64,000 bases of DNA from Alphaproteobacteria bacterium (GTDB lineage: Bacteria > Pseudomonadota > Alphaproteobacteria > UBA828), in assembly GCA_022826665.1 (NCBI GenBank), contig JAJDUK010000063.1:1-64000 (forward strand). The letters are read 5' to 3'. The notes below the pieces were generated by a model. It saw only the letters and a list, made by a program, of their open reading frames with translations. It made no database searches and was not told the DNA's origin. Both the position numbers and the translations under genes were made by a program. Positions 16,946 to 28,237 of the stretch are shown here, in pieces (the stretch's first letter is position 1; each line of letters begins with the position of its first letter).

Positions 16946-17524
16946 TCATGCTCCGCGCGGCCGCGAGGGCGGAACTCCCGTCTCGCGCAAGACAATCGGC
17001 TCCAGGCTCTTGAGGCGGGCCCAGCGGCCACGCGCAGGTTCGGCCTGCCGCATCTTGACCTCGAGACTGCTTTGCGCCGGGTCGAAGGCGGTGCCGTCGA
17101 TCACCACGATCTGCCCCGTCTCGCGGCCGCGCGACACCTTCAGCACCAGCGTGCCGTCGAGCAGCCGCAGGCCCGAATACCGCGCTCCCGCCCGGCGCAG
17201 GAGGCGGCGCCAGGAATGCCTGCTGGATGGTCCCGGCTCCGCGACCCGCGCCTCGACCATCGGGACATCGGCCCAGAATGGTGCGGCCCACTGCGGATGG
17301 AGGGGGTCCTCCCAGGCCAGCAGGTTCCACCGCGCTGCCTTCAGGTCGACCTCGGTCTGCCTGCGAAAGACATGAGGCGGCGCCTCGCGGACCGTCGGCC
17401 CGGCATGGAGCCGCCAATCCGCGACATAGTCTGGGTTCTCCATCAGCCGCCGCCAGGCCCGTCCCGGGTTGCGGCCCTCGGCACCCGCCGTCATCCCCGG
17501 CTCCCCGTGCCGCGCTGCCGCCAT
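16946..17524 (-). CDS. DUF2285-type protein from an integrative element (possibly truncated)
   Basis: A 192-residue frame with NPDYVADWRLHAGPT near the N-terminus and HPQWAAPFW further on, both typical of the DUF6499/DUF2285 'transcriptional regulator domain' proteins carried by alphaproteobacterial integrative conjugative elements. Family members are usually longer, and this one ends in a Pro/Arg-rich tail (PSRPRGA), so the 3' end may be cut. Xis, ssb and integrase fragments of similar origin lie near 31.4-32.4 kb. Together they suggest a dismantled ICE. Confidence 0.6.
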   Translation of the reverse strand: MAAARHGEPGMTAGAEGRNPGRAWRRLMENPDYVADWRLHAGPTVREAPPHVFRRQTEVDLKAARWNLLAWEDPLHPQWAAPFWADVPMVEARVAEPGPSSRHSWRRLLRRAGARYSGLRLLDGTLVLKVSRGRETGQIVVIDGTAFDPAQSSLEVKMRQAEPARGRWARLKSLEPIVLRETGVPPSRPRGA

Positions 17525-17889
17525 TATGAGCCCTTGGCGCCCGAGCGGTCCTTGATTTTGCTCAATCTCCGGACCGCCCGCGCTGCCGGTCTATACCGTA
17601 CATGGCGTGCATGCCCCGGAGTTGTCGGTTGTGCGATCGCCGCTGCGAGCCCATGCGCGGCTTCCAGGAGCGGCACCGCGCCCGAAGGCGGACCAGGCGG
17701 CCGGCCGGCGCATACCGCGCGGACATGGATTATCTCTCGGTCGGCATTTTTCTTTTCCGTTCCGCAGCGTTAGGCAATCGGGGAGCGGCACGGCGCCCGA
17801 GACGGCTCGGCCCGTGCCGCCCCAACACGGGTACCCGGAGAACGGCCCTGCTGGCGAGCGTCAATCGTCGGGGCGGTTCAAAGGAGACA
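17525..17889. other. Unassigned spacer between DUF2285 and intron RT fragment
   Basis: Short GC-rich frames on both strands overlap each other and none shows a family motif. The stretch abuts the broken edge of the group II intron RT at about 17890, so it may include one end of the insertion or rearrangement that split the intron. Confidence 0.4.
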
Positions 17890-18087
17890 CGGCTCTGTAA
17901 GTAACCCGACGACCACATCATCGGCGTAGCGCACGATGATGGCGGCGCCTTCTACCCTTTCGTGCCGCCACTTGCGATGGAACCAGAGGTCGAGGACGTA
18001 GTGCAGATACACGTTCGCCAATGTGGGCGAGACTATCGCGCCCTGAGGCGTGCCCTGCGGAGTGTCCTGCCACCGTAGAACGGTTTC
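17890..18087 (-). pseudogene. Group II intron reverse transcriptase, central fragment ending at YADD
   Basis: The minus strand reads [23 protein letters not shown] and then [12 protein letters not shown]. These are the RT4 (TPQG...SP.LAN) and RT5 (YADD) blocks of group II intron maturases. Coding similarity stops right after YADDVVVG, and the frame then runs into unrelated sequence. The upstream side is also cut near 18090. The complementary 3' portion, starting FQHWQDAKCF, lies at 33318-33878 on the opposite strand, so the two may be halves of one original gene. Confidence 0.8.
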
Positions 18088-18186
18088 CAAAGGTAGCTGG
18101 GTTCGTGCGGTCCGCCGTCCTTCTTATTGAATCCGCAATTGAGTTCCAATTCTGCCTCCCACTCGCCCCACGCACGCAGATTATCG

Positions 18187-19140
18187 GTATGCGTGTTGCC
18201 GGCGCTGCTCGATCTCTTCTACCGTTCCTTCCCAGCCCCTCCCGCCGCCATCACGCTGGATATCGACGACACCTGCGATCCCGTGCACGGCCACCAGCAG
18301 CTGTCGCTCTTCCACGCCCACTAGGACACGCGCTGCTTCCTGCCCGTCCACGTCTATCACGTGGAAAGCGGCAAGCCGGTGGCGGTTCTCCTGCGCCCGG
18401 GAAAGACGCCGTCGGGTCCTGAGGTCCGCACCGTCATCAAGCATCTGGTCCACCGCATCCGCCGCCACTGGCCGCACACCCGGATCGTCTTGCGGGGAGA
18501 TGCGCACTACGGCTGCCCGCAAGCCATGGCCTGGTGCGAGGACAACGGCGTCGACTACATCTTCGGCCTCGCCGGCAATCGCGTGCTCCACGCCCTGGCC
18601 TACGAGGTTGCCGACGACCTCAAGGTTCGCCGCGCCAAGGCCGACGCAGACAGGATGCGCAGCTTCGCGGACTTCGCCTATGCCGCCGGCTCCTGGGGGT
18701 GCGAACGCCGGGTCGTGGCTCGGCTGGAGGCGAGCACGCGCGGCTTCGATGCCCGCTATATCGTCACCTCGCCCGGAGGCGAGCTCCGCCATCTCTACGA
18801 AGACATCTACTGTGCCCGCGGCCAAGCCGAGAACCTGGTCACGATGCACAAGGGCCAGCTCGCCTCGGATCGAACCTCGTGCCAGAGCCCGATCGCCAAC
18901 CAGCTCAGGCTGGTCCTGCACACCGCAGCCTACTGGATGATGCTCACCCTGCACGACGCCATTCCCCGCGCCGCGCCGCTCGCCCGTGCAGAATTCCCAA
19001 CCCTCAGGCTGCGCCTCCTCAAGATCGGCGCCCGCGTCATCGAGAAGGCCACCCGCGTCCGCATCCACTTCACCTCGGCCTGCCCGGACGCCGCTCTCTT
19101 CCGCCTGCTCGCTGTCCGCCTCGCCGCAGCAGGCCCCTGA
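18187..19140 (+). pseudogene. IS1380-family transposase remnant
   Basis: One frame runs from VCVLPALLDLFYRS through DIDDTCDPVHGHQQLSLFHAH, meets TAG at 18322-18324, then resumes in the same frame as DTRCFLPVHVY and VLRGDAHYGCPQAM to the stop at 19138. The D of IDDT and the D of RGDAHYG are IS1380 catalytic positions. Family members are about 450 residues, so the N-terminal third is missing and one Tyr codon has become a stop. No start codon or terminal repeat was identified. A GC-rich stretch with GGCGCC repeats follows near 19213-19232. Confidence 0.85.
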
Positions 19141-19276
19141 GCCCCGGGGCGGCGTGCCCCGAAAAACCAAATCCCTTCCACCCCAACCCCGCAACGACAA
19201 AGTTCAAATCCCGGCGCCACACGGCGCCGCTGATAAAGGCGCGCAATCAATCTGCACCTCTATCGCCAAGACCCCC

Positions 19277-19606
19277 ATGAATAGATGCCGTCAACAACAC
19301 AATGTCGAAATCTACAAGCGCCGGCAACACAGCGACCGCTATGACGACTTCGCTATGCTGCCGAAGACTGCGGCCGAGCCGATCGTGTTTCTGGGTGGAA
19401 ACGACTACGTTCCATTGTGCTGTTCTCTGTCTGCGCACTCAGACAAGGAACGGATCGTGCTTCATAACGCCGGTCGCCCACCATATGGTCCGAATTGCAG
19501 ATTGCTCCGTTTTCATTTCCCGACCAGAATGAAATGGCACTACGAGTGCGCCGAATCGCTGATTCGTGGCAATGGATGGAAGCCCCTTATTCCGGGTCAT
19601 CGTTGA
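19277..19606 (+). CDS. Doubtful hypothetical frame
   Basis: A 109-codon ATG frame starting MNRCRQQHNVEIYKRR. It shows no recognisable domain, and no ribosome site was identified. Its 3' end overlaps the HEPN gene on the opposite strand. It is the longest frame in the 19141-19586 gap and is listed only for completeness. Confidence 0.2.
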   Translation: MNRCRQQHNVEIYKRRQHSDRYDDFAMLPKTAAEPIVFLGGNDYVPLCCSLSAHSDKERIVLHNAGRPPYGPNCRLLRFHFPTRMKWHYECAESLIRGNGWKPLIPGHR

Positions 19607-20258
19607 TGCGTGGATAGTGAACCTTTCCCCACACATCGGACTCCGGTGCGTTTTCGATGTCCCTTTGCATCACTTTGAGTATCACCGGCACGAGGGATGC
19701 CATGATCTGGCTGCCGTCCCTTACCTGATCTCTCCTCCATCCCGTCCCGAACGTCGCGCCACCATGAAAAATCTGATTGCGCAACGTGTAAAGACGTAGG
19801 AACACGATCCTGAGGATCGTGGGAAGGTTCCCGCTCTCCAGCGCACGCACAGCCTCCCTGTTCTCTCCTTTGAAGCGCCTGCTCCAGTCGGTTCGGCCCG
19901 ACGATCCCTGCACGGCACTCCAGAACGGCTGAAAAACGTACTGGTTTTCGAGAAGGGAGCGAATCAACCCGGGAAACCGGTACAAGACTATCTTCTCCAG
20001 CTCCCTTTCATGATCCCGCTTCGCTATCTCTTGCAGGAAGCGCTCGAATTTTTCTCTTTCCCGGAGGCGGGCAGCCGGATCCGATGTCATCACCTCCGAG
20101 CCGTAGGCCGCATTGAACGCGATCCACAAGAAGATGAACTTTTCCGCAGGAGATGTGGCTTTCTCGCTCCGCCCGTGCCACGTCTCGGCACGGCGCATGC
20201 GGTCGCTGTTGTGCTGGTGCTGAGGAACTTCGTCCGCCGACCGTGTAAATGACGCCAT
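19587..20258 (-). CDS. Stand-alone HEPN-domain protein
   Basis: A 223-residue protein. KFIFLWIAFNAAYG near residue 40 and LRNQIFHGG near 160 (R160, H165; R-x4-H) are characteristic of the Apea-like group of HEPN proteins, in which an N-terminal FLxWIAFNAxY helix packs on the catalytic helix. The predicted activity is RNA cleavage, or binding by a HEPN partner. The ATG at 20258 (MASFTRS) was chosen because the residues upstream of it are low quality. No partner gene is adjacent on the same strand. It is a second, different HEPN protein in the region. Confidence 0.75.
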   Translation of the reverse strand: MASFTRSADEVPQHQHNSDRMRRAETWHGRSEKATSPAEKFIFLWIAFNAAYGSEVMTSDPAARLREREKFERFLQEIAKRDHERELEKIVLYRFPGLIRSLLENQYVFQPFWSAVQGSSGRTDWSRRFKGENREAVRALESGNLPTILRIVFLRLYTLRNQIFHGGATFGTGWRRDQVRDGSQIMASLVPVILKVMQRDIENAPESDVWGKVHYPRINDDPE

Positions 20259-20584
20259 ATTGGCTCTCTGCGATTGACTGCCACACCAGGATGCTCGCCA
20301 AAGAACCCTTGATGCAAGGATCGGAGTCAGACAGCCCGAATAAAGCCAGCTCGCCGACCGAGGCAGTGCGCAAGTCGGATGTACGCGTGACGACCGCGCA
20401 TCCAACAGGAGAGCGTGACGACCGAGAAACCTATAGCGCTTGATTCGGTCCGACAAGATTACACGGCCGTTAATTCTCGCCAGCACCGCCGCTAGTTTTG
20501 TGGAAGGGCAAACCAAAAATACAGCGACTCTGGCCAAGCTGCTATAATCCTCGCTAACATCAACCATCGGAGAGGACAGGCTCC
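20259..20584. promoter_or_regulatory. Intergenic region upstream of the sigma operon
   Basis: This 326-base stretch separates the leftward HEPN gene from the rightward sigma operon and contains no supported gene. TTGTGGAAGG and TATAATCC (about 20545) lie close to the start of the 91-residue gene; TATAAT is a good match to a -10 box. An exact promoter assignment would need transcript data. Confidence 0.4.
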
Positions 20585-20860
20585 GTGTCTGACATCCAGA
20601 TCGACGAATCTAATTTGACCAAGGGGCAACGCCGGAAGCTGAATGCGTTGCGCAACTCCGTCGGCGACGAGATCGCCGCGCGCGCATTCACCGAGTGGCT
20701 TTCTTCGCAGTCCACGAAGGATGGCGTGGACGCGAATGCGGCCCTGATCGTTGACACTCTCTGGCCCCTGGTGCAACAGGGCACGCTGGCGATCCCGCGC
20801 GGCGGCTATCTGCTCAGGCGCGGACGGGGACGCATTATCGTCGAACCGGCCAAACGGTGA
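20585..20860 (+). CDS. Small hypothetical protein preceding the sigma factor gene
   Basis: A 91-residue protein starting [15 protein letters not shown] and ending [19 protein letters not shown]. It is mostly helical and charged, with no recognised domain. Its stop is 4 bases before the sigma gene ATG, so the two should be co-transcribed. GAGAGGACAGG precedes the start. A related tail ([12 protein letters not shown]) can be read just after the sigma gene near 22955-22996, which suggests a duplicated and decayed copy. A role as a partner or regulator of the sigma factor is possible but unproven. Confidence 0.65.
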   Translation: MSDIQIDESNLTKGQRRKLNALRNSVGDEIAARAFTEWLSSQSTKDGVDANAALIVDTLWPLVQQGTLAIPRGGYLLRRGRGRIIVEPAKR

Positions 20861-20864
20861 GACC

Positions 20865-22889
<2,025 letters not shown>

Positions 22890-23201
22890 ACGCACTCGCC
22901 GGTGCTTTCTCGGACCGGGCTCGGAAGAAGCACGGCAGCAGGGCCTCGCCTCCGAACGCGGCGATGGCCGCATCATTGTCGAGCCCGCGCGGCGAAGAAG
23001 CCGCGACGAAACCGGGCAGAGTGACGATGCCCGTCGTCCGGTGACACGCTCCCGCATCCGGGCCTGACAGCTTCAGCGCGCGTGGCGCGTCGGTTTGCCG
23101 ACGAACCAATCCTCCAGTGCGCGAGATACTTGGAACTGCCGGGCGTCCTTCGCCTGCCAGTTGCCGTGCCGGCCTGTGGTGAGCGCATCGAGGCGGCCCA
23201 A
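22890..23201. other. Spacer containing a decayed copy of the small-gene tail
   Basis: Around 22955-22996 the plus strand can be read [12 protein letters not shown], resembling the last residues of the 91-residue gene at 20585. No intact start or full copy exists. The rest shows no gene. Confidence 0.45.
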
Positions 23202-24026
23202 TCAATAGTCCAGCGTTCCCGTCAGCACCGGGCGCACCTTGCCGCCTACGCGGATCCGCTCGCCAACCTCCAAATAGAGCCGCGACGGACGATCCACCTC
23301 GAAGCCCTGCTCCACCACAACCGGACCGCTCCTGCCCAGCGAGCGCAGGTGCGCCGCGAACGCCGTGTTCGCGCTCCCCGTCGCCGGGTCCTCGTGCAGC
23401 GTCTGGTGGAACGTCAGCATGCGCGCGGCGAAGTCCGCATCGTCGCCATAAGCCTCTTCGGTGAAGACGAACAGGCAGAGCCAGCCTCCCGCAGAGACGT
23501 CTTCGTAGACCGCCGAGTCGACGACCGTCCGCCGCAGGGCATCGAGCGTACGCACACCGGCCAGCAGGAACCATGGCCCCACCGTTGCAAAGCGGCACGG
23601 GTAACGGTCATCCATATCGGACTCGTCCAAACCGAGCAGTGCAGCCGCCCGCAACCGGTCAACCACGTCGCCCATCGCCACGGGCGGAGGCTGCATCCAG
23701 ACGATGCCATCTTCGAAGGTCACCGGCACGCGCCCGCCGGCGAGATCGAGCACGTACGAGTCTCTGTCGCGGCCCAGCATCCACGCGGTGCCCAGCGTCG
23801 GATGTCCGGCGAACGGCAGCTCCCGGTCCGTGGTGAAGATACGCACGCTCGCTTCGCCCGGGCGCTCCTCCACGACGAACGCCGTCTCCGAAAAATTCAT
23901 CTCTCTGGCGATGGCCTGCATCTCGGCGGCGTCGAGGTGGGCACAGCGGCGTATCACCGCCAGCTGATTGCCCGCGAGCGGCCGCTCGGCGAACACGTCC
24001 ACGATCGAGCAGTCCATCGTCGCCAT
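23202..24026 (-). CDS. PhzF-family isomerase/epimerase
   Basis: A 274-residue protein starting MATMDCSIVDVFAERPLAGNQLAV, the standard PhzF opening with the GNQ motif. EMNFSETAFV contains the catalytic Glu found in PhzF enzymes. ELPFAGHPTLGTAW and EDPATGSANTAFAAHL supply the conserved GHPT and DPATGSA substrate-binding loops. The family catalyses proton transfers on small acids; the true substrate here is unknown and phenazine synthesis is not implied. The start at 24026 was chosen because the upstream residues are the shadow of ihfA. It lies 14 bases downstream of ihfA on the same strand, so the two probably form a unit. Confidence 0.88.
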   Translation of the reverse strand: MATMDCSIVDVFAERPLAGNQLAVIRRCAHLDAAEMQAIAREMNFSETAFVVEERPGEASVRIFTTDRELPFAGHPTLGTAWMLGRDRDSYVLDLAGGRVPVTFEDGIVWMQPPPVAMGDVVDRLRAAALLGLDESDMDDRYPCRFATVGPWFLLAGVRTLDALRRTVVDSAVYEDVSAGGWLCLFVFTEEAYGDDADFAARMLTFHQTLHEDPATGSANTAFAAHLRSLGRSGPVVVEQGFEVDRPSRLYLEVGERIRVGGKVRPVLTGTLDY

Positions 24027-24040
24027 CCGATCGTCTTTGC

Positions 24041-24343
24041 CTACCTGTTTCCCGACATCCTCTGATCGATTTTCGCCTTCAGCACTCCAGACGCCCGGAA
24101 GGTCACGACCCGGCGCGGCGGGATCGGCACCGCCTCCAGGGTCTTGGGGTTGCGGCCCATCCGCTCCCGCTTGTCGCGCACCCGGAAGGCGCCGAGGGAC
24201 GAGATCTTCACGACTTCCCCGGCCTCCAGGCGCTCCGCAATCAGCTCGATCAGCGTGTCCACCAGCACGGCCGCCTCGCGGCGCGGCAACTCCACCTCGT
24301 TGTAGACGGCCTCCGCCAAATGTGCGCGCGTCACCGTCGCCAT
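24041..24343 (-). CDS. ihfA: Integration host factor alpha-like protein
   Basis: A 100-residue HU/IHF-family DNA-bending protein. MATVTRAHLAEAVYNEV matches the IhfA N-terminus, and GEVVKISSLGAFRVRDKRERMGRNP carries the beta-arm block with RxGRNPKT. PIPPRRVVTFRAS completes the conserved C-terminal half. Vxx(L/I)SSxGxF in this position is typical of alphaproteobacterial alpha subunits. IHF bends DNA in site-specific recombination, replication and transcription. The gene precedes phzF on the same strand. IhfA versus HU is judged from the sequence style only. Confidence 0.85.
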   Translation of the reverse strand: MATVTRAHLAEAVYNEVELPRREAAVLVDTLIELIAERLEAGEVVKISSLGAFRVRDKRERMGRNPKTLEAVPIPPRRVVTFRASGVLKAKIDQRMSGNR

Positions 24344-24549
24344 CGCGGATCGCTCCTCCGGGTTTCAATCAGCGTAGCCCGGCTACAACCGCGGTCAAAC
24401 CTCGAGCCAGCGAACCGGCTGCGAGCCCCAATCGACCAGTACGGTGATGCGCTTTGCCATTCATTAGCGTGTTCTGAGACGGTAATCGCCTACTCTCCCA
24501 ATTGGGCTCATCTTAGAAACGGTGTTCCTAGGGTTGCCCACGGCCAAGG

Positions 24550-25075
24550 AAGGGCCGACTTCAACTTTGCCGCCTCGCCGGTCAATGAACCCCTGATCCA
24601 GGAGCTCGCTACAGACGACTTCCTCGAAGGACAGGACAACCTCGCCCTGGCCGGCGCCACCGGCACTAGGCAAGCCCTATCTCCCTGTCGCCAACGCACG
24701 ACCCTGCATCAGAATGGCAGTCCGGGGCTGGTGCTACGACGTCGTCAACCTGATCAACCAACTCAAGATCGAGCTTCGTGCCGGACGCCAGAGCCACACT
24801 GCACAGCAGCTCGTCTGCCGTGACTTCGTCATCTTCGACGAGCTCGACTGACTGCCCTTCGGTCAAGCCGGCGGGCACCTACTGTTCCACTTCATGAGCC
24901 GGCTCTGCGAGCGCACCTCCACACAATCACTACAAACCCTCGCCTTCGGTGAGTAATCGTCCGTCTTCAGCCACCCCAAGATGACCACGGCCCTGTTCCA
25001 CCGCCTGGTCCATCTCTGCGATACAATCAAGATCGGCAACGAGAGCTGGCTCTCCAAGAACCGCTCCCGATCCGG
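24550..25075 (+). pseudogene. IS21-family IstB ATPase remnant
   Basis: The plus strand can be read as ADFNFAASPVNEPLIQELA, GATGTRQAL (a ruined Walker A), YDVVNLINQLKIEL, VIFDELD, GHLLFHFMSRLCERTS, LAFGE and SHPKMTTALFHRLVHLCD. These are the successive blocks of IstB, the ATPase helper of IS21 transposition. Several stop codons interrupt it (after FDELD and after LAFGE) and at least one frameshift is needed near the Walker motif. An IstA N-terminal relic lies separately at 38.5 kb. Confidence 0.8.
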
Positions 25076-25239
25076 CGCCAATCGCGCTGCGGCCCGATTG
25101 CTCCGGTTGGCTAATATGGACCACCTCCGCCGTGCTTCTCCGGGGTGTCGTTACGCGTCGCACTCTGACCTCTTGACAGTATCTCCCCTTCAATAGGCCA
25201 GTGTGCCCATCGACGTCGTTCCCCGGGCCGAACTGCGAT

Positions 25240-25857
25240 CTACGATGCCGAAAGAAGGCGGTCGAGATGCTTTGCGAAGGCCTCAAAGCTCATCTTCCCC
25301 TCATACCTTTGGCCATTGACGATCACCGTCGGCGTCCCGTTCACGCCATATTCGGCGCGCGCATCCGCGATTGACTGGAGAATTCTCTCTTCCAACGCCT
25401 TGTCGGCCAAACACGCCTGGAAACGGTCCCGGGTCACTCCACCCAGCTCGCCAAGCCGGGCGAGTGCATCCGGATAATTGTAGGCGGTCGTCCAATCGTC
25501 GAAGGTCTCGAAGAGCACGTGAATGAAGGTGAAGTAACGGCCGTCGCCGGCGCAGTGGGCCAGCATGGCCGCATGCAGGGCGGGAGCGTTGAGCGGGAAG
25601 TCGCGGGCCACGAACCGCACCTTGCCGGTATCCACGTAATCCGCCTTCAGCCGGGCGAATATGTTCCTGTGGAACCAGCGGCAATGAGGGCAGGTGAGCG
25701 AAAAGTACTCGATCACGGTGACACGCGCATTCGGATCTCCGAGCGCCCTGTCCCCGGGTTTCTCGCCAATGCCGGCGACAGCACGCTGCCTCCATCCCAA
25801 CATCGCAGCGGCTGAACCGGCGGCAATGGCGCCCACGAGAAAGCGGCGTGTCATCAT
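25240..25857 (-). CDS. DsbA-family thioredoxin-fold protein, exported
   Basis: A protein of about 205 residues with an N-terminal signal starting MMTRRFLVGAIAAG, whose RR-F-L-V core could serve as a Tat signal. The thioredoxin-fold motif is TCPHC in EYFSLTCPHCRWFH, and the cis-Pro loop is GVNGTPTVIVNGQRY. This matches the Com1/ScsC-like branch of DsbA proteins that act on periplasmic thiols. The start at 25857 or 25854 was chosen because it begins the signal; upstream residues are unlike coding sequence. It follows the ECF sigma/anti-sigma pair on the same strand and may belong to its regulon. Confidence 0.88.
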   Translation of the reverse strand: MMTRRFLVGAIAAGSAAAMLGWRQRAVAGIGEKPGDRALGDPNARVTVIEYFSLTCPHCRWFHRNIFARLKADYVDTGKVRFVARDFPLNAPALHAAMLAHCAGDGRYFTFIHVLFETFDDWTTAYNYPDALARLGELGGVTRDRFQACLADKALEERILQSIADARAEYGVNGTPTVIVNGQRYEGKMSFEAFAKHLDRLLSAS

Positions 25858-26008
25858 GATCGTGTCCTCGTCATTTGGTGTCATGTCTGGAGAAAGCGCG
25901 TCACGTGTCCCGTGCTCGTTCAGGGCGGAGAACCAACCCGCGCCTGACTCCCTCTTCAAGCCCGCCGCCCAGCCGTCTCTCAGGGCAGCCGAGGTGGCCA
26001 GAGCATGC

Positions 26009-26821
26009 CTACAGGTCGGGAACCGCGCCTTTTCGAAACTCTTCGGCAACCACGGTCAGATCGCCGATCGGCAGGTCCGACACGGCCACGTAGGCCAAGC
26101 CTTCGCTATACCAGCTCACGGCGGACAAACCGTTATTCCGAGCGATCGCCGCAAGCCCTCCGTCATGGGGAACATCCAGGCCGTCCGCCTGCGTGATGTA
26201 GAGCCCGACGTCCTCGCTCCCTGCGCTGTAAGAGAAGAAGGCCAGTTTGCGATTCAGGAACGAGCACAACCGCCCGCCCGCGATCTGGAGCCCGGAGGGC
26301 GCGGCAATTCCTTTGGGCAATTCGAAATCGATCCTCGCCGTCATCCAGCGCGTGATGGCATCCGGATGAGACCCCGCCACGTCCAGCACATCCCCGGTGT
26401 TTCGGAATTCGCCGAAGTCCTCCACCGTCGCTGCCAGGATCGAACGATCCGTGTCGCCCGGCCACAGCGTGTACCAGCCGCCTAACGCCAGACAGCAAAC
26501 AAGAGCCGCAGCAGCAGCCCAGCGCCAGAAGGGATAGCCAATGCGCCGACGAGCCGCAGTAGCTGGCACGACCCCGTCGTCACCGTAGGTGTCTATTCGC
26601 GCCAGCACCCGTGTCCAGATTCTTTCCTCGTCGCACTGCTCGTTGAGGTGACCGCGGATCTGCGCCTCCAGCTCGTGCAAGCTTCGCTCGTAAGCTGCGC
26701 AACGGAGGCAACTGTCCACGTGGCGACGCAGCGACGCTTCCTCGGCGACGCCGACCGCGCCATCAAGCATGGCAGAAATGCCTTCCTGCGCTTCAGCGCA
26801 CTGTCGCTCTGTGAACTTCAT
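26009..26821 (-). CDS. Membrane anti-sigma factor with zinc-finger motif
   Basis: A 270-residue protein. The N-terminal cytoplasmic domain has HVDSCLRCAAYE near residue 34, the H-x3-C-x2-C motif of ZAS-type anti-sigma factors. A single transmembrane helix (WAAAAALVCCLALGGWYTLW) follows near residues 105-125, then a periplasmic domain of about 145 residues. It probably binds the ECF sigma factor encoded just upstream and releases it on an envelope signal. Its ATG overlaps the sigma gene's stop (ATGA), so the pair is translationally coupled. The periplasmic part has no recognised domain. Confidence 0.88.
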   Translation of the reverse strand: MKFTERQCAEAQEGISAMLDGAVGVAEEASLRRHVDSCLRCAAYERSLHELEAQIRGHLNEQCDEERIWTRVLARIDTYGDDGVVPATAARRRIGYPFWRWAAAAALVCCLALGGWYTLWPGDTDRSILAATVEDFGEFRNTGDVLDVAGSHPDAITRWMTARIDFELPKGIAAPSGLQIAGGRLCSFLNRKLAFFSYSAGSEDVGLYITQADGLDVPHDGGLAAIARNNGLSAVSWYSEGLAYVAVSDLPIGDLTVVAEEFRKGAVPDL

Positions 26822-27498
26822 TGTTCTCCGTCATGACAATTTCGGCGTTCGTGCCCACACGCATGGTGATCGCGGCGTGCCCCGTTCCGGACCGGGGCGC
26901 TGGCGACCAGCCTCAGTGTCGGCGCGGACCTGGGCATGTAGTCCTTCAGGTCTCGTTGAAGCTGTTGTCGCCCGCGGCTGAGGCGTGAGCGGATGGTTCC
27001 GACCGGACATCCCGCGATTTGCGCTATTTCCTGATAGGAAAGCCCTTCCAGGACTGCGAGGGAAACAACCAGCCTGATGTCCGGCGGTAAATTCTGTATC
27101 GCGCACACCAGCTCTTCGCGAAATCGCTTGCGGATAAGCTGCGCGTCCGGCCTCTCGGCCTCCGGCGCAAGGCCGAGCGCAGGGTCGCCTGCTTCGCCGA
27201 TTGCCACGAGCGGCGAGCGGGCCCGCCGGCGCAGAAGGTCCAGACAAAGGTTCGTCATGATTCGAAACAACCAGGCCCTGTAGTTCGTACCTTCTTGGAA
27301 GCGGTCGAAGCCGCGATAAGCACGCAGGCAGGTTTCTTGAGTCAGGTCGTCCGCCGCATCCTCATCCCCCGTCATTCGCAGTGCGACACGCCAGAGCGCG
27401 GCGACGTGAGGGCGGGTGAGCGTTTCAAACGTGGCCTTGCCCTCGCTACGCGCCCGTGTGGAGCGATCATTTGCCCGGCTTCTTCTTCTCCTACCCAT
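26818..27498 (-). CDS. ECF sigma factor
   Basis: Region 2 is seen in HVAALWRVALRMTGDEDAADDLTQETCLRAYRGF and region 4 in LSYQEIAQIAGCPVGTIRSRLSRGRQQL, the standard ECF arrangement that follows an RpoE-like pattern. The last 30 residues (from RSAPTLRLV) are an unusual Arg/His-rich tail beyond region 4. The start is uncertain: MGRRRRSR at 27498 precedes region 2 by a plausible distance, although the frame stays open to 27768 and no clear ribosome site was found. The gene is coupled to its anti-sigma partner. Neighbouring thiol and copper proteins suggest a redox or envelope-stress regulon. Confidence 0.85.
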   Translation of the reverse strand: MGRRRRSRANDRSTRARSEGKATFETLTRPHVAALWRVALRMTGDEDAADDLTQETCLRAYRGFDRFQEGTNYRAWLFRIMTNLCLDLLRRRARSPLVAIGEAGDPALGLAPEAERPDAQLIRKRFREELVCAIQNLPPDIRLVVSLAVLEGLSYQEIAQIAGCPVGTIRSRLSRGRQQLQRDLKDYMPRSAPTLRLVASAPVRNGARRDHHACGHERRNCHDGEQ

Positions 27499-28237
27499 CG
27501 GGGGCGCTTCAGTCCTCGTCCGTTCAACGATTTTGACTGTATCGGCTCGCTCGTGCGGATCGCTCTTATCCGCCTGTGACTTAAACGCATCATTCTGGAG
27601 AAAGTTCCAATAAGGTCTTGCGTTCGCGGACGTGCTCCCTCCTTCGTGTCTGAACAGTGAATTGTGATAACGGTCTCGTGATCGCCATGAACTTTTCGCG
27701 GCCTCGGGCGTTTCTCTGAGTATGCGGGCCACCAATCCCATCGTCCCGGCGGCACGGCGGACCATCAAATCGGCTGCACCCGCGTCGCCGACAATCGCTG
27801 CGTCACGGCGCCCATCGCTGGATTAACAAAAGGCAGCGAGATGTACCGATTCCGTGTCGCCGTTAATCGGGACAGCATTTTGGCTCTCTTGGTGACGTCC
27901 GCCCTCTCGCGTCAATCCGCTGCCCACTGTCGTGAGGTTCAAGTCAGGATGGGCCTCGTCTTTAGCATCAGATTCCGCGTACCCATCCGTCCATTGCGGA
28001 GAGCCGCATGAGGATCCTGCTTCAGAGAGCGGCCTCCGACAGACCCACTGCCGTACGACACCGCTCGACCCTCGAGTTGTTGAAAAGACGGTCGTGGTGA
28101 TGAGCAGCAGATCGATCGAATCCGTGCACCCAGCGTCGAAGGTGGCGCTGATTCCGTGTCTCCTGGCGAGAGTCTTTCCGTCGGTTGTTCGCTATCACAA
28201 TCTCGGTGCTGGACAACGCCGTCGAAACTCACGCCCC
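27499..28237. promoter_or_regulatory. Divergent intergenic region of the redox cluster
   Basis: About 740 bases lie between the leftward sigma gene and the rightward thioredoxin-like gene. No supported gene is present. GTGAGGTTCAAGTCAGG near 27930 resembles a phrase at 16890-16915, but I cannot assign it a role. Part of the left side may encode an N-terminal extension of the sigma factor. Confidence 0.4.

Noticed and set aside
18181-19200. 339-codon minus-strand frame
   Set aside because: Shadow of the IS1380 transposase remnant.
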